From the NCBI RefSeq assembly GCF_003293595.1, contig NZ_CP022162.1:713737-777736 (forward strand): DNA of 64,000 bases. Direction: 5' to 3'. The stretch is from Microbacterium sp. PM5 (lineage in GTDB: Bacteria; Actinomycetota; Actinomycetes; Actinomycetales; Microbacteriaceae). The position numbers and the translations under genes were made by a program. Below, in pieces: positions 43,192 through 52,569 of the stretch (its first letter is position 1; the number at the start of each line of letters is the position of its first letter). A model generated the notes under the pieces. It had not been told where the DNA came from. It was given only the letters and a program-made list of their open reading frames with translations, and did not search any database.

Positions 43192-44019
43192 CTATCCGGC
43201 GGCCTCGACCGTCTCGGGAGTGCGGGCGTCGGTGAGCGCCGTGACGCGGGGGCGACCGCCCACGATCCAGTAGCCGAGTCCGACGACGATGCCGCCGCCG
43301 ACGAGGTTGCCGAGCCCCACCCACAGCATGTTGTTCGCGAACAGGCCCCACGTGAAGTGGGGGTCGCCGCTGAACAGGCCGATGCCGTAGGTGGTCATGT
43401 TCGCCACGACGTGCTCGAAGCCCGAGCTGATGAAGGCAAGGATCGCGGCGAAGATCAGCAGGATCTTGGCGACGTCGGAGCGCACGCGCGCGCACATCCA
43501 GATCGCGAGGCACACGAGGACGTTGCAGAGGACGCCGCGGACGAACAGCTGCAGCGGTGCTTCTTCCGCCTTGGCGGCGAGCATGTCGGCGAGCATCTTG
43601 CCGGCGGGAGCGTTGGCGTGCAGCACGCCCGAGGCCACGATCAGCCCGGCGAAGATGAGGGCACCGACGAGGTTGGCGACGAAGGTCGCGAGCATCGTGC
43701 CGATCGCACGCCACCAGCCCACCGCCCCCATGAGTGCCCCCTGGGGGAGGATCATCATCGCGCTCGTGAGCAGGTCGGCGCCAGCGAAGACGACGAGCGT
43801 GAGAGCGACGCCGAAGACGAGCCCCGACACGAGCTTCGCGAGCCCGTCTCCCGCGGCCAGGAGTGGCCCTGCTGTCGCGAGCATCAGCACGACCCCGATG
43901 CCGATATACGCACCGGCGAGCATGCCGGAGACGGCGAAGCGGCCGGGGGAGCGCACTCCCTCGGCCTTGTGGACCGCGGCGTCGGCCTGTACCTGCAGAG
44001 TCTCGGGAATCGTGAGCAC
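43192..44019 (-). CDS. Formate/nitrite transporter family channel
   Basis: 275 residues with six membrane helices. The family signatures FAGADLLTSAMMILPQG and the asparagine-containing WMCARVRSDVAKI...GFEHVVANMTTYGIG correspond to the FNT pore and its conserved segments. These pentameric channels pass formate, nitrite or hydrosulfide. The start is a GTG with TAGACT six bases upstream. No formate or nitrite enzyme is adjacent, so the substrate is open. A tRNA-Leu follows immediately on the same strand. Confidence 0.88.
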   Translation of the reverse strand: MLTIPETLQVQADAAVHKAEGVRSPGRFAVSGMLAGAYIGIGVVLMLATAGPLLAAGDGLAKLVSGLVFGVALTLVVFAGADLLTSAMMILPQGALMGAVGWWRAIGTMLATFVANLVGALIFAGLIVASGVLHANAPAGKMLADMLAAKAEEAPLQLFVRGVLCNVLVCLAIWMCARVRSDVAKILLIFAAILAFISSGFEHVVANMTTYGIGLFSGDPHFTWGLFANNMLWVGLGNLVGGGIVVGLGYWIVGGRPRVTALTDARTPETVEAAG

Positions 44020-44025
44020 GGAGTG

Positions 44026-44031
44026 AGTCTA
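44026..44031 (-). promoter_or_regulatory. -10 box for the FNT gene
   Basis: TAGACT on the minus strand, six bases before the GTG. Confidence 0.5.
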
Positions 44032-44112
44032 CGGAGAGTGGTCGGACCATATGGGGTGGATGGGCTGTGGATAATCGCTGCCGCTGCTGAGGCGCGATGC
44101 CAGGATGCCGGG

Positions 44113-45303
44113 GTGAGCCCCACCACGTACACGCCTGACGCGCCGCTCGCGTCAGCGCGCGCGTCGGTGGCCGTCGTCCAGGCCATCGCCGAACGGGTGC
44201 GGGACCGACTTCGTGAGGACGAGTCCGACCCGCTCCGGCATCCTGATCGCGTCCATCAGGTGGCCGTGTCGGAGGTGCGCCGTCACAACGACTACGCCCT
44301 CGCTCGGGGTCTCGAGCTCGTCGACGACGAGGCCGCCGCCGTCCGCGACGTGCTCGCCCGGGTGACGGGCTACGGCCCGTTGCAGGCGCTGCTGGACGAC
44401 CCCGAGGTCGAGGAGATCTGGATCAACGGTCCTGGCGCGGTCTTCGCGGCGCGCGCGGGGCGCAGCGAACGCGTTCTGATGAGCATCAGCGATGAAGCGG
44501 TACGCGATCTCGTCGAGAAGATGCTGCACGCCACCGGGCGGCGGGTCGATCTCAGCCAACCGTTCGTGGACGCGTCACTTCCGGACGGAAGCCGACTTCA
44601 CGTCGTCATCCCCGACATCACGCGTTCACACCTCGCCGTCAACATCCGCAAGTTCCTGCCCGCGCGGCGGACGCTGGACGACCTCGTCGGAGCCGGGGCG
44701 CTGCCCGCGCAGGTCGCCGACATGCTGCGCGACGCCATGGTGGAAGGGCGAAACGTCCTGGTGTCCGGAGCCACGCACGCGGGCAAGACGACGATGCTGG
44801 CGGCCCTCATCGGCGCCTGCCGACCAGAGCAGAGGATCATCACGGTCGAGGAGACCTTCGAACTCGCCGTCACCGCCCCCGACGTCGTCGCTCTGCAGGG
44901 GCGCCAGGCGAGTCTGGAGGGGACGGGCGCGGTGAGTCTGCGTCGCCTCGTGAAGGAGGCGCTGCGCATGCGCCCCGATCGCCTGATCGTCGGGGAGGTC
45001 CGTGACGCGGAGGCGCTCGATCTCCTCCTCGCCCTGCACACCGGCGTTCCCGGCGCGGCGACGATCCATGCCAACAGCGCCGACGATGCGCTATCGCGGC
45101 TCGCCACTCTGCCGTTGCTGGCCGGACGGAACATCGACGCCGCCTTCGTCCAGCCTGCGATTGCGACCGGCGTCCACCTTGTCGTGCATTGCCGTCGCGG
45201 GCCGAGCGGCGAACGGTTCATCGAGGAAGTGATCGAGACGACCGGACGCATTCATGAGGGCGTCATCGACACCCGCGTGGTCTACCGACGGGGCCGCTCA
45301 TGA
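44113..45303 (+). CDS. cpaF: Tad/CpaF-type secretion ATPase
   Basis: 396 residues from GTG. Walker A appears as GATHAGKTTM, the Asp box as ITVEETFELAV, the His box near GAATIHANSADDAL and Walker B near LIVGEVRDAEAL, giving a full type II/IV secretion ATPase. It powers assembly of a Tad-like pilus. The stop is coupled to tadB (ATGA). The frame extends upstream only as antisense to the FNT gene. No TadZ/CpaE partner is found before it. Confidence 0.9.
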   Translation: MSPTTYTPDAPLASARASVAVVQAIAERVRDRLREDESDPLRHPDRVHQVAVSEVRRHNDYALARGLELVDDEAAAVRDVLARVTGYGPLQALLDDPEVEEIWINGPGAVFAARAGRSERVLMSISDEAVRDLVEKMLHATGRRVDLSQPFVDASLPDGSRLHVVIPDITRSHLAVNIRKFLPARRTLDDLVGAGALPAQVADMLRDAMVEGRNVLVSGATHAGKTTMLAALIGACRPEQRIITVEETFELAVTAPDVVALQGRQASLEGTGAVSLRRLVKEALRMRPDRLIVGEVRDAEALDLLLALHTGVPGAATIHANSADDALSRLATLPLLAGRNIDAAFVQPAIATGVHLVVHCRRGPSGERFIEEVIETTGRIHEGVIDTRVVYRRGRS

Positions 45304-46157
45304 CGGTCGTCTGGGGTGCGGCGCTTGCGGCCGGCATTCTTCTCGTCCTGTCACCCTGGCTGTGGCCGGTGCGCGAGCGGGACGAGGCACCGCGCCGAGA
45401 CGGACGTGTGTCGCGGATGCTCGATGAGGCCGGCTTCGCACACGCCTCCACCATGCGTCCGGTGTTGATCGCCGTCGTCCTCTGCGCACTGTTCTGCGCC
45501 ATCAGCTGGCTGGTGACCGGACTCGGCGCGGTGGCGGTGGTCGCGGCGCTGGCCGGCGCGGCAGCGCCGTTCGCCTGGCTCCGCGGGCGTGCGCGGCGGC
45601 TTCGGAGGTCGCGCCGCGCGTTGTGGTCCGACGTGTGCGACCTCTTGATCTCCTCCGCCCGTGCGGGTGTGTCGCTTCCGGATGCCGTGGCGGCTCTCGC
45701 GACGAGTGGTCCGCCTCCGCTGCGAGCTGCGTTCGAGCGCTTCCGCTTCGACATGGCGGCGTCCGGACACTTCGACTCCAGCGCGCTGCGCCTCAAGGCA
45801 GCCCTCGCCGATCCGGTGGCCGACCGCATCATCGAGACTCTCCGGATGGCGCGGCAGGTCGGCGGAACCGAGCTGACCGCCGTGCTCCGCGCGCTCTCGG
45901 CATCCGTGCGTGCCGACGCCACCCTTCGCGCCGAGGTGGAGGCGAGACAGTCCTGGGTGCGCGGAGCGGCGATCGTCGGGGTCGTGGCGCCGTGGATCGT
46001 TCTCGGCCTGCTGGCACTTCGCCCCGAGGGTGCCAGCGCCTACGCGAGCCCTGCCGGCGTCGCGGTGATCCTCGTCGGCGCGGTCGTCTCCGTCGGCGCG
46101 TACCGACTCACGATTCGCATCGGCCGCTTGCCGGAACCGCGGCGGTGGTTCGCATGA
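45300..46157 (+). CDS. tadB: Tad pilus platform protein TadB
   Basis: 285 residues with membrane helices at about 1-20, 55-95 and 220-270 and the type II secretion F domain in between (CDLLISSARAGVSLPDAVAAL). It is expected to form, with TadC, the inner-membrane platform. It is coupled on both sides by ATGA overlaps. Confidence 0.85.
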   Translation: MTVVWGAALAAGILLVLSPWLWPVRERDEAPRRDGRVSRMLDEAGFAHASTMRPVLIAVVLCALFCAISWLVTGLGAVAVVAALAGAAAPFAWLRGRARRLRRSRRALWSDVCDLLISSARAGVSLPDAVAALATSGPPPLRAAFERFRFDMAASGHFDSSALRLKAALADPVADRIIETLRMARQVGGTELTAVLRALSASVRADATLRAEVEARQSWVRGAAIVGVVAPWIVLGLLALRPEGASAYASPAGVAVILVGAVVSVGAYRLTIRIGRLPEPRRWFA

Positions 46158-47080
46158 GCGTTCTGAGCCTCGCTGCATCCGCCGTCGTCCTCGGTGTCGC
46201 GCTCGGCACGGGATTGCTGTTGGTCTTCGGGCGACTCCCGCGGTGGGCGGCGCCCTCGCTCTCGCGTCGCGTCGCGCCGTATCTGCGCGACATCGCCGAT
46301 CCGCTCGGCATCACTCCGCTCCCGCCCGCGGCGGTGACGTCGTCGTGGCGGCTTCTGCGAGACCGCATGGCCTCCTCCTGGGTGGCACTCGGAGGAGGAG
46401 GAAGTGTCGCGCGTCGCCTGCGTCAGGCGGGGTGGCGTCGGGATGTCGTGGCCTTTCGTGCCAGGCAGCTCGGATGGGCTGTGGGTGGGCTCGGAGCAGG
46501 TGGACTTCTCGTCGTCGCACTGACCCTTCTCGGGCGTGGCGGGCCGACGCTCGCCGTGCTGCCTCCGCTGTTCGCCGCGGCCGGAGTTCTCGGCTGCGAC
46601 TACCGCCTGACGAGAGCGGCGCGCCAGCGGATCGCGCGCGTCGAGGAGGAGCTTCCGACCGTGCTGGAGTTCCTTTCGCTGTGCCTGGCTGCCGGGGAAG
46701 GTCTGCGTGACGCGCTGCGTCGCGTGGGCGAGGTCGGCTCCGGCGTTCTGACCGGTGAGCTCCGTGCGGCAGTGCTGGCGAGCGGCACCGGCTCGAGCCT
46801 GCCGGATGCGCTGCTCTCGGTGTCGAAGAGCCTCGACGTTCCGGCACTCGCGCGAGCAATTGAGCATCTGGTGGCGGCGATGGACCGTGGAGCGCCCCTC
46901 GCGCACGTTCTGCAAGAGCAGGCCGTCGATGCGCGAGAGGACGCTAAACGGGGGTTGTTGGAACTGGCGGGGCGCAAGGAGATCTTGATGCTTCTGCCGC
47001 TCGTGTTCTTGATCCTGCCGCTTTCGGTTCTCTTCGCGATCTTCCCCGGCATCGTCATGCTGCGGCTCGGCGTCGGTTGA
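46154..47080 (+). CDS. tadC: Tad pilus platform protein TadC
   Basis: 308 residues with the F domain EEELPTVLEFLSLCLAAGEGL and C-terminal helices (LLPLVFLILPLSVLFAIFPG). The N-terminus is a single membrane helix. The ATG overlaps the tadB stop. It ends the coupled part of the operon; the next 335 bp hold no gene. Confidence 0.85.
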   Translation: MSVLSLAASAVVLGVALGTGLLLVFGRLPRWAAPSLSRRVAPYLRDIADPLGITPLPPAAVTSSWRLLRDRMASSWVALGGGGSVARRLRQAGWRRDVVAFRARQLGWAVGGLGAGGLLVVALTLLGRGGPTLAVLPPLFAAAGVLGCDYRLTRAARQRIARVEEELPTVLEFLSLCLAAGEGLRDALRRVGEVGSGVLTGELRAAVLASGTGSSLPDALLSVSKSLDVPALARAIEHLVAAMDRGAPLAHVLQEQAVDAREDAKRGLLELAGRKEILMLLPLVFLILPLSVLFAIFPGIVMLRLGVG

Positions 47081-47415
47081 TGTCGGCGGAACTCGTCGGA
47101 CATCCTCGACCACAGATCCGACGGATGTCGTGCAGCGCCGCCGAAGGTCATAGGCGGTGCCGGAGCGGCCTCTGCGGCACCTATCGGCCCGTGCAACATT
47201 CCACGGCGCCGTCACGCACCGCGAGGCGTGCACGTCCGTAGCCCCGGGCGGCACGCTCAGCATTCTGAACGGGGTTCCCACCCTGACGGCGCGGTGGAGC
47301 TGGACCTACTGCTGAGCCGTATCGGCCGTCGCCGCGAGGAGCGATGGGTCATTCCTCGTTCCCACTGCTGTGGATAACTCCGGCGCGAGAGGGCGCGTCC
47401 GAGCACACTCGACGC
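47081..47415 (+). other. Intergenic gap within the Tad locus
   Basis: No gene is convincing here. A small hairpin, GGTGCCG...CGGCACC with a 12-nt loop, lies at about 47156-47181 and might attenuate transcription between the assembly genes and the pilin genes. A separate promoter for the pilin gene is plausible, but no clear -10 at the right distance was found. Confidence 0.4.
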
Positions 47416-47595
47416 ATGGACAGTTCACAGCGATCCGCGATCCGCGAGTTCGTCGACGACGAAACGGGTGACGTTCCGGGCTGGGTGCTCGTCACATTGA
47501 TGACCGCCGGACTCGTCGTCGCGATCTGGACTCTCGCCGGCCCCGCGTTGGCTGCGCTGTTCGAGCAGGCGCTGAGCCGCGTCTCCGGTCTCTGA
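47416..47595 (+). CDS. Flp/DUF4244-like pilin peptide
   Basis: 59 residues: a charged N-terminus (DSSQRSAIREFVDDETGD) and one long hydrophobic helix (WVLVTLMTAGLVVAIWTLAG). Position between tadC and tadE makes it the pilin candidate. The Glu at +5 after the cleavage Gly, present in Flp and DUF4244 proteins, is missing here; the sequence reads GDVPGW. An upstream in-frame ATG at 47344 is less likely because it has no ribosome binding site. Confidence 0.7.
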   Translation: MDSSQRSAIREFVDDETGDVPGWVLVTLMTAGLVVAIWTLAGPALAALFEQALSRVSGL

Positions 47596-47609
47596 TCCCG
47601 GGAGCCGGC

Positions 47610-47999
47610 GTGGAGAGCCTCCGCCACGACCAGCGCGGCTCGAGCACCGTTGAGTTCGTGCTCGTCGGAACGCTTCTGACTCTCTTGACCCTCGGTGTGC
47701 TGCAGCTGGCGCTCGCCGTGTACATCCGCAACGTCGTCCACGATGCGGCGGTGGAGGGCGCCTATTTCGGCGCGCTCGCCGACACGGATGCCGACGCTGG
47801 CGCCGCCCGCACGGCGCAACTGATCGCGACGGCTGTGGGTGACGGCATCGGCGCGGGGGTGAGCGCGTCGGACACCGACACGGCGCGCGGACCGGAAGTG
47901 GAGGTCCGCGTGGTGGCGACGCTCCCGCTGGTGGGACTGCTCGGAGTGCCCTCCGGGATGGAGGTGAGCGCACGTGCCCCGCGCGAGAGTTTCGACTGA
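47610..47999 (+). CDS. tadE: TadE-family pseudopilin
   Basis: 129 residues. The N-terminus has the TadE pattern QRGSSTVEFVLVGTLLTLLTLG, with Gly followed by Glu at +5 and one helix, then an extracytoplasmic tail with the usual Asp/Ala-rich segment. Starts at a GTG 15 bp after the pilin gene. It is a minor pilin-like subunit. Confidence 0.85.
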   Translation: MESLRHDQRGSSTVEFVLVGTLLTLLTLGVLQLALAVYIRNVVHDAAVEGAYFGALADTDADAGAARTAQLIATAVGDGIGAGVSASDTDTARGPEVEVRVVATLPLVGLLGVPSGMEVSARAPRESFD

Positions 48000-48459
48000 C
48001 CCACCGCGGGCGGTTCAGGGTGTGACGCTCAGAGACGACAGCGGCTCGGCATCCCTGGAGTTCATCACCGTCGGGCTCATCCTGCTCGTGCCCCTCGTCT
48101 ACCTCATCGTCGCGCTCGGCAGCATCCAATCCCAGGCGCTGGGGGCCGAAACAGCTGCGCGGCAGCTCGCTCGCACGATCGCCTCGTCGTCCGACCTCGC
48201 GACGGCCGACGCCCGCACCCAGCGCGTCGTCGATGCCATCGTCGCCGAATACGGCATCGACCGCTCGACCCTCGACATTCACGTGCAGTGCGACACGTCC
48301 GGTCCGTGCCCCGCGGCCGGCGCGATGCTCTCGGTCACCGTGACGGCAGAGGTGCCGTTGCCGCTCGTCCCGCCGGTGCTCGGTCTCGACCAGGCGGCGC
48401 GCGTGCCGGTCACCGCGACCGGGGTGCAGAAGGTCTCCCGTTATTGGGTCGAGCCGTGA
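47974..48459 (+). CDS. Second TadE-like pseudopilin
   Basis: 161 residues from a GTG inside the previous gene (26-bp overlap). SGSASLEFITVGLILLVPLVYLI repeats the Gly...Glu+5 arrangement; the extracytoplasmic part has two cysteines (QCDTSGPC) that could be bonded. By position it corresponds to TadF. Confidence 0.82.
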   Translation: MPRARVSTDPPRAVQGVTLRDDSGSASLEFITVGLILLVPLVYLIVALGSIQSQALGAETAARQLARTIASSSDLATADARTQRVVDAIVAEYGIDRSTLDIHVQCDTSGPCPAAGAMLSVTVTAEVPLPLVPPVLGLDQAARVPVTATGVQKVSRYWVEP

Positions 48460-48881
48460 GGGCGTTCGCGTCGCGACGTCACGATGACGAAGACGGCAGC
48501 GTGCTGATCCTGGCACTCGGCTACTTCGTCATCGCGGTCGTGCTGGTACTCGTCTGTGTCGACGCGACGAGTCTCTACCTCACACAGAAGCGCCTGGATG
48601 CTGCCGCCGACGCGGCCGCGCTCGCCGGGGCGGACGGCTTCACTCTCACGGTCGACGCTTCGGGCCCGGCCGCACGGTTGACGGATGCCGGTGTCTACGA
48701 TCAGGCCGAGGAGCTGCTCGCGGCCACCCAGACGGCCGAGCTGGTCGCGGCATCCACCCCCGACGGCGTCTCGGCACGCGTCACGGTCGCGACGACCTGG
48801 CGCCCGCCCGTGCTGACGCTGTTCGTCCCGGACGGCTGGCCGCTGGAGTCCACCGCGACCAGCCGTACCGCGTTGCGATGA
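48456..48881 (+). CDS. TadG-like / Rv3654c-type pilus-associated protein
   Basis: 141 residues from GTG, coupled to the previous stop (GTGA). One N-terminal helix (SVLILALGYFVIAVVLVLVC) follows a charged stretch, and QKRLDAAADAAALAGADGF is the conserved TadG-type segment. It lacks the Glu at +5 and the von Willebrand domain of full TadG. It is the last gene of the operon and meets the DUF6226 gene head-on, 3 bp apart. Confidence 0.78.
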   Translation: MRAFASRRHDDEDGSVLILALGYFVIAVVLVLVCVDATSLYLTQKRLDAAADAAALAGADGFTLTVDASGPAARLTDAGVYDQAEELLAATQTAELVAASTPDGVSARVTVATTWRPPVLTLFVPDGWPLESTATSRTALR

Positions 48882-48884
48882 GAG

Positions 48885-49538
48885 CTACTCTGCCCCTGCG
48901 CGCCGTGGCCATGCCCGCCACCCGGACGGCAGACTCCGCAGAATGGACTCCGCCGCCGCACGGCGTTCCGCAGGCACGGGGACCGCGTTCGAGAAGCCTC
49001 CCGACGAGCCGGTCGGGTATCGCACCTGATACCACGCCGCCGCTTCTGCGTCGCGCGGCCCGACGCTTTCGCTGTAGTTGCCGCTGACGACGGCGAAGAC
49101 ATGCTCCTCGAGCTCGTCGGCCTCGCGCTGCCACGGGGTGTCGCACGCGTCGCACCCGCACAGCGGGAAGGGGAAGTCGTGCAGCAGGCCCGCGTGCAGG
49201 AGCAGACCCGGGAAAGCCGTGAACACGAACGTCAGCCCAGCGCAGTCCGGCTCGCGCGGGCGCACCCTGACGGCCCGCGGCACCTCCCAGCTCGGTGGCG
49301 CGAGAAGGTCGGCGACGACATGTGGGCCGTCGTCGATCTCCACGTCGTACGTGAGCCGCAGGTGATCGATGAGCGCCGCTGCGACCGTGTGCAGCGGCGC
49401 GTAGCGTTCCGGATGCACGGTGACCGAGTACGCCTCGGTCGGCGGAGAGCCCTCCCACCGGTTTCCGTAATCGATGACCTCTCCGTCGGCATCGACGAAC
49501 ACCTGCGGTGCGATCGACGGGCGGGTGTACCGGCTCAT
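48885..49538 (-). CDS. DUF6226-type protein
   Basis: 217 residues. The N-terminus YTRPSIAPQVFVDADGEVIDYGNRW and HPERYAPLHTVAAALIDHL, plus a CGCDACDTPW metal-binding-like motif and EELEEHVFAVVSGNYSE (in part), match what I recall of this small actinobacterial family. CAGGAT lies six bases before the ATG. No activity is known. Confidence 0.6.
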   Translation of the reverse strand: MSRYTRPSIAPQVFVDADGEVIDYGNRWEGSPPTEAYSVTVHPERYAPLHTVAAALIDHLRLTYDVEIDDGPHVVADLLAPPSWEVPRAVRVRPREPDCAGLTFVFTAFPGLLLHAGLLHDFPFPLCGCDACDTPWQREADELEEHVFAVVSGNYSESVGPRDAEAAAWYQVRYPTGSSGGFSNAVPVPAERRAAAESILRSLPSGWRAWPRRAGAE

Positions 49539-49573
49539 CCCGTCATCCTGCCGCAGCCGTGATCGGCGCGCAC

Positions 49574-50872
49574 TCACCGCGTGCGCGGCACGAACCTCGG
49601 CACCCAGCGGATGAACCCGGCCGCCCCCGCGAGGCCGATCACGCCGATGACGCCGGTGGCGACCGACAGGGAGACGACCGCGGCGACGGCTGAGACGAGC
49701 AGGGGAGCGATCGCGCCCCCGGCATCCGTCAGCGTCCGCCACGACCCGAGGAAGGCCGCCGGGTCGTCCTGCGGCGCGACGTCGGCGCCGAGCGTGAGCA
49801 GGATGCCGCTGGAAAGACCATTGCCCACGCCCAGAACCGCCGCGAACAGGGCGAACCACATCGCCGCCTGCGAGAGGTCGTGCGTGAACGCGAGCGCGAG
49901 GAAACCCGACCCCATCAGCACCATCGCGGGAAGCGCGGCCCAGAGGCGGCCGAAGCGGTCCATCACCTGGCCGCTCGCGTAGAAGAGGGCGAAGTCGATC
50001 GCGCCGGAGATGCCGACGACGAGCGCGATCGTCTGCGCGTCGAGCCCGATCGACACGCCCCACAACGGCAGCACCACCTGACGCGCCGATCGCACCGCCG
50101 AGAGGGATGCCGCAGCCAGCCCCAACCGCGACAGCACGCCGCGGAAGCGCCACATCGTGCGGAAGACACCCACCCGGTCGGGGACGGGGATCGACCCGGT
50201 GACAGGCTCACCGGTGTCTTCGGCGAGCCTCGAGTCGCCGGACGAGCGCGTGACGCGGGGGACCGGCACGGCATCCTCCGGGTCGGGACCGAACACGAGC
50301 AGTGCGATCGTGGCGAGCAGGCACGCGCCGAAGAACCAGACCGTCGAGTGCTCATCGCCGAAGATCGCGATGAGGGCGGCGGCGAGGAAGGGCCCGACGA
50401 ACATGCCGAGGCGGAACGTGCCGCCCAGCAGCGACAGCGCCCGCGCCCGGTAAGCGATCGGCACCCGCGTCGTCATGAACGAGTGCCGTGCCAGACCGAA
50501 CGCGGCCGCGCAGAATCCGATGAGGAACACCGCGGCCGCCAGCACCGGCAGGCTCGGTGCGAACAGCATCCCGGCGACGCCGCCGAGTGCGAGGACCCCG
50601 CCGACGATCATCGTCATCCGCTCGCCGATGCGGCTCACGGCCCAGCCCGCCGGGATGTTGCCGCAGAGCTGTCCGACGACGAGTGCCGAGGCCACGAGTG
50701 CTGCGGTCGGAACGTCGGCGCCCAGCTGCGCCGCGATCACCGGGAAGAGCGGAACGACGGCCCCCTCGCCGAGGGCGAAGAGCACGGTCGGACCATAGAT
50801 CATGGGCGCAAGACGCCAGAGCATCGGTCCCATGCCGGGCGCGGACGCGGGATCTGGCATGCGGGAGCTCAC
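49574..50872 (-). CDS. Major facilitator superfamily transporter
   Basis: 432 residues with 12 helices in two sixes and a charged central loop (about 195-225). The motif between helices 2 and 3 is [11 protein letters not shown], typical of drug:proton antiporters. GTG at 50872 is preferred because TAACGT lies seven bases upstream; ATG at 50860 is the alternative. It is divergent from prfB and shares overlapping -10 boxes with it. The substrate is unknown. Confidence 0.82.
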   Translation of the reverse strand: MSSRMPDPASAPGMGPMLWRLAPMIYGPTVLFALGEGAVVPLFPVIAAQLGADVPTAALVASALVVGQLCGNIPAGWAVSRIGERMTMIVGGVLALGGVAGMLFAPSLPVLAAAVFLIGFCAAAFGLARHSFMTTRVPIAYRARALSLLGGTFRLGMFVGPFLAAALIAIFGDEHSTVWFFGACLLATIALLVFGPDPEDAVPVPRVTRSSGDSRLAEDTGEPVTGSIPVPDRVGVFRTMWRFRGVLSRLGLAAASLSAVRSARQVVLPLWGVSIGLDAQTIALVVGISGAIDFALFYASGQVMDRFGRLWAALPAMVLMGSGFLALAFTHDLSQAAMWFALFAAVLGVGNGLSSGILLTLGADVAPQDDPAAFLGSWRTLTDAGGAIAPLLVSAVAAVVSLSVATGVIGVIGLAGAAGFIRWVPRFVPRTR

Positions 50873-50879
50873 CCGATCC

Positions 50880-50889
50880 ACGTTAGTCT
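50880..50889. promoter_or_regulatory. Overlapping divergent -10 boxes for prfB and the MFS gene
   Basis: TAGTCT (50884-50889, plus strand) lies eight bases before the prfB ATG, and TAACGT (50885-50880, minus strand) lies seven bases before the MFS GTG. The hexamers share two bases, so RNA polymerase can occupy only one at a time. Confidence 0.5.
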
Positions 50890-50897
50890 GGAGTGTC

Positions 50898-52010
50898 ATG
50901 CTTGATTTCGATCCTTCCGCCGACATCCAGGCCCTGCGTTCCACCTTCTCCGACATCCAGGCGGTGGTCGACGTCGAGGGACTGCGTGCGGAGATCGCGC
51001 GCCTGTCCGACGAAGCCGGTGCCCCCGACCTCTGGGACGACGTCGAGAAGGCGCAGAAGGTCACGAGCGCACTCAGCCACCGTCAGGCCGACCTCAAGCG
51101 CGTCGCCGACGTCGAGCAGCGCCTCGACGACCTCGATGTGCTCGTCGAGCTGGCGCACGAGATGGACGACGAAGACACCGCGGCCGAGGCGCGCCGCGAG
51201 ATCGCCGCCTTGCAGGACGTCATCGGCCAGCTCGAGGTGCAGACGCTGCTGGACGGCGAGTACGACGACCGCCCCGCGGTCGTCACGATCCGTTCCGGCG
51301 CGGGCGGCGACGACGCCACCGACTTCGCCGAGATGCTCCTGCGCATGTACCTGCGTTGGGCGGAACGCCACAAGTACTCCGTGAAGGTCATGGACACCTC
51401 CTACGCGGAGGGCGCGGGCATCAAGTCCGCCACGTTCGAGGTCGACGCCCCCTACGCGTACGGCACCCTGTCGGTCGAGGCCGGCACGCACCGACTGGCC
51501 CGCATCAGCCCGTTCGGCGGCGCGGACAAGCGCCAGACGTCGTTCGCCGCGGTCGAGGTCATCCCCGCGCTCGAAGAGGCCGTCGAGGTCGAGGTGCCCG
51601 AAAGTGACATCCGCGTCGACGTGTTCCGCTCGTCGGGCCCGGGCGGTCAGTCGGTCAACACGACCGACTCCGCGGTGCGCATCACCCACCTGCCGACAGG
51701 CCTCGTCGTCTCGATGCAGAACGAGAAGAGCCAGATCCAGAACCGCGCTGCGGCCATGCGCGTGCTCCAGACGCGTCTGCTGCTGCTCAAGCGCGAAGAG
51801 GAGGCCGCGAAGAAGAAGGAGCTCGCCGGTACCATCACGGCCAGCTGGGGCGACCAGATGCGTTCCTACTTCCTCTACGGCCAGCAGCTCGTCAAGGATC
51901 TCCGCACCGGCTACGAGGTCGGCAACCCCGCCGTCGTCTTCGATGGCGACCTCGACGGCCTCATCGCCGCCGGCATCCGGTGGCGCAAGCGCAAGGACGA
52001 CGACGACTGA
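50898..52010 (+). CDS. prfB: Peptide chain release factor 2
   Basis: 370 residues. The SPF tripeptide that reads UGA/UAA is in [12 protein letters not shown] and the catalytic GGQ in [18 protein letters not shown]. The reading frame is continuous: the programmed +1 frameshift found in many prfB genes near codon 25 is absent, as in other actinobacteria, so autoregulation of that kind is not possible. It starts at an ATG without a leader. The ftsE-ftsX-smpB genes follow downstream. Confidence 0.96.
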   Translation: MLDFDPSADIQALRSTFSDIQAVVDVEGLRAEIARLSDEAGAPDLWDDVEKAQKVTSALSHRQADLKRVADVEQRLDDLDVLVELAHEMDDEDTAAEARREIAALQDVIGQLEVQTLLDGEYDDRPAVVTIRSGAGGDDATDFAEMLLRMYLRWAERHKYSVKVMDTSYAEGAGIKSATFEVDAPYAYGTLSVEAGTHRLARISPFGGADKRQTSFAAVEVIPALEEAVEVEVPESDIRVDVFRSSGPGGQSVNTTDSAVRITHLPTGLVVSMQNEKSQIQNRAAAMRVLQTRLLLLKREEEAAKKKELAGTITASWGDQMRSYFLYGQQLVKDLRTGYEVGNPAVVFDGDLDGLIAAGIRWRKRKDDDD

Positions 52011-52492
52011 TCAGTCGCGGCCCAGCCATCTCGTGATGGCGTCGCGGAACGCGGTGGGATGCTGGACCCAGGGGTAGTGCCCGCAGGCGGCGAGCCAGAC
52101 GAGGTCGGCTCCGAGTGCTGCGGCGTAGTCGGCAACCGGTGGAACGCCGGTGAGCAGGTCGGCGTCGCCGGCGACGATCGTCGTGGGTGGAAGAGACGCC
52201 GAGCGGATGCGCTCGGCCGCATCGGCCGGAATGTCGTGGAACCACGCGGATGCCGCCGGAACTGCTCGACGACGTCGGCGTCGGTGGTTGCGGTGTCCTC
52301 GCCCAGCGCGACGAGCGCGGAAACCACCTCGGGCTCGGTGCGGGCGGCGCCGATGGCCGCGGCGTCGGATGGCGATCCGCACAGCCGGGTCGCCGGCGGA
52401 GCGATCAGCGCCAGGGACGCGATGCGGCCCGGGTATCGCCGCGCGGTCGCGCTCTCGCCGATGCCGGCGATCGAGCATGCGCACCCGGCCAC
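52011..52492 (-). pseudogene. Decayed alpha/beta hydrolase fragment
   Basis: The C-terminal ~80 residues are well preserved in one frame (FHDIPADAAERIRS...TIVAGDADLLTGV...AACGHYPWVQHPTAFRDAI), while the preceding part (GRIASLALIAPPATRLCG, AARTEPEVVSALVALGED) is in another; the switch is near 52265. The region that should hold the GxSxG nucleophile elbow reads ACSIAG, and the ~90 residues before it are missing because the ftsE promoter lies there. It appears to be a remnant of a once intact ~250-residue hydrolase. A sequencing error could explain the frame change but not the missing start. Confidence 0.7.
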
Positions 52493-52554
52493 GCTATCGG
52501 GAGTGCAGTCGACACGCGGCGAGTGTCGCACCCGGCATCCGCAGAGGGGCGACG

Positions 52555-52560
52555 TAGGCT
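52555..52560 (+). promoter_or_regulatory. -10 box for ftsE
   Basis: TAGGCT, nine bases before the ATG at 52570. Confidence 0.45.
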
Positions 52561-52569
52561 CATCGAGTC

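Noticed and set aside
50898..51000. Programmed +1 frameshift in prfB
   Set aside because: The frame is continuous from ATG through codon 40 with no in-frame TGA and no CTTTGA-type slippery site.
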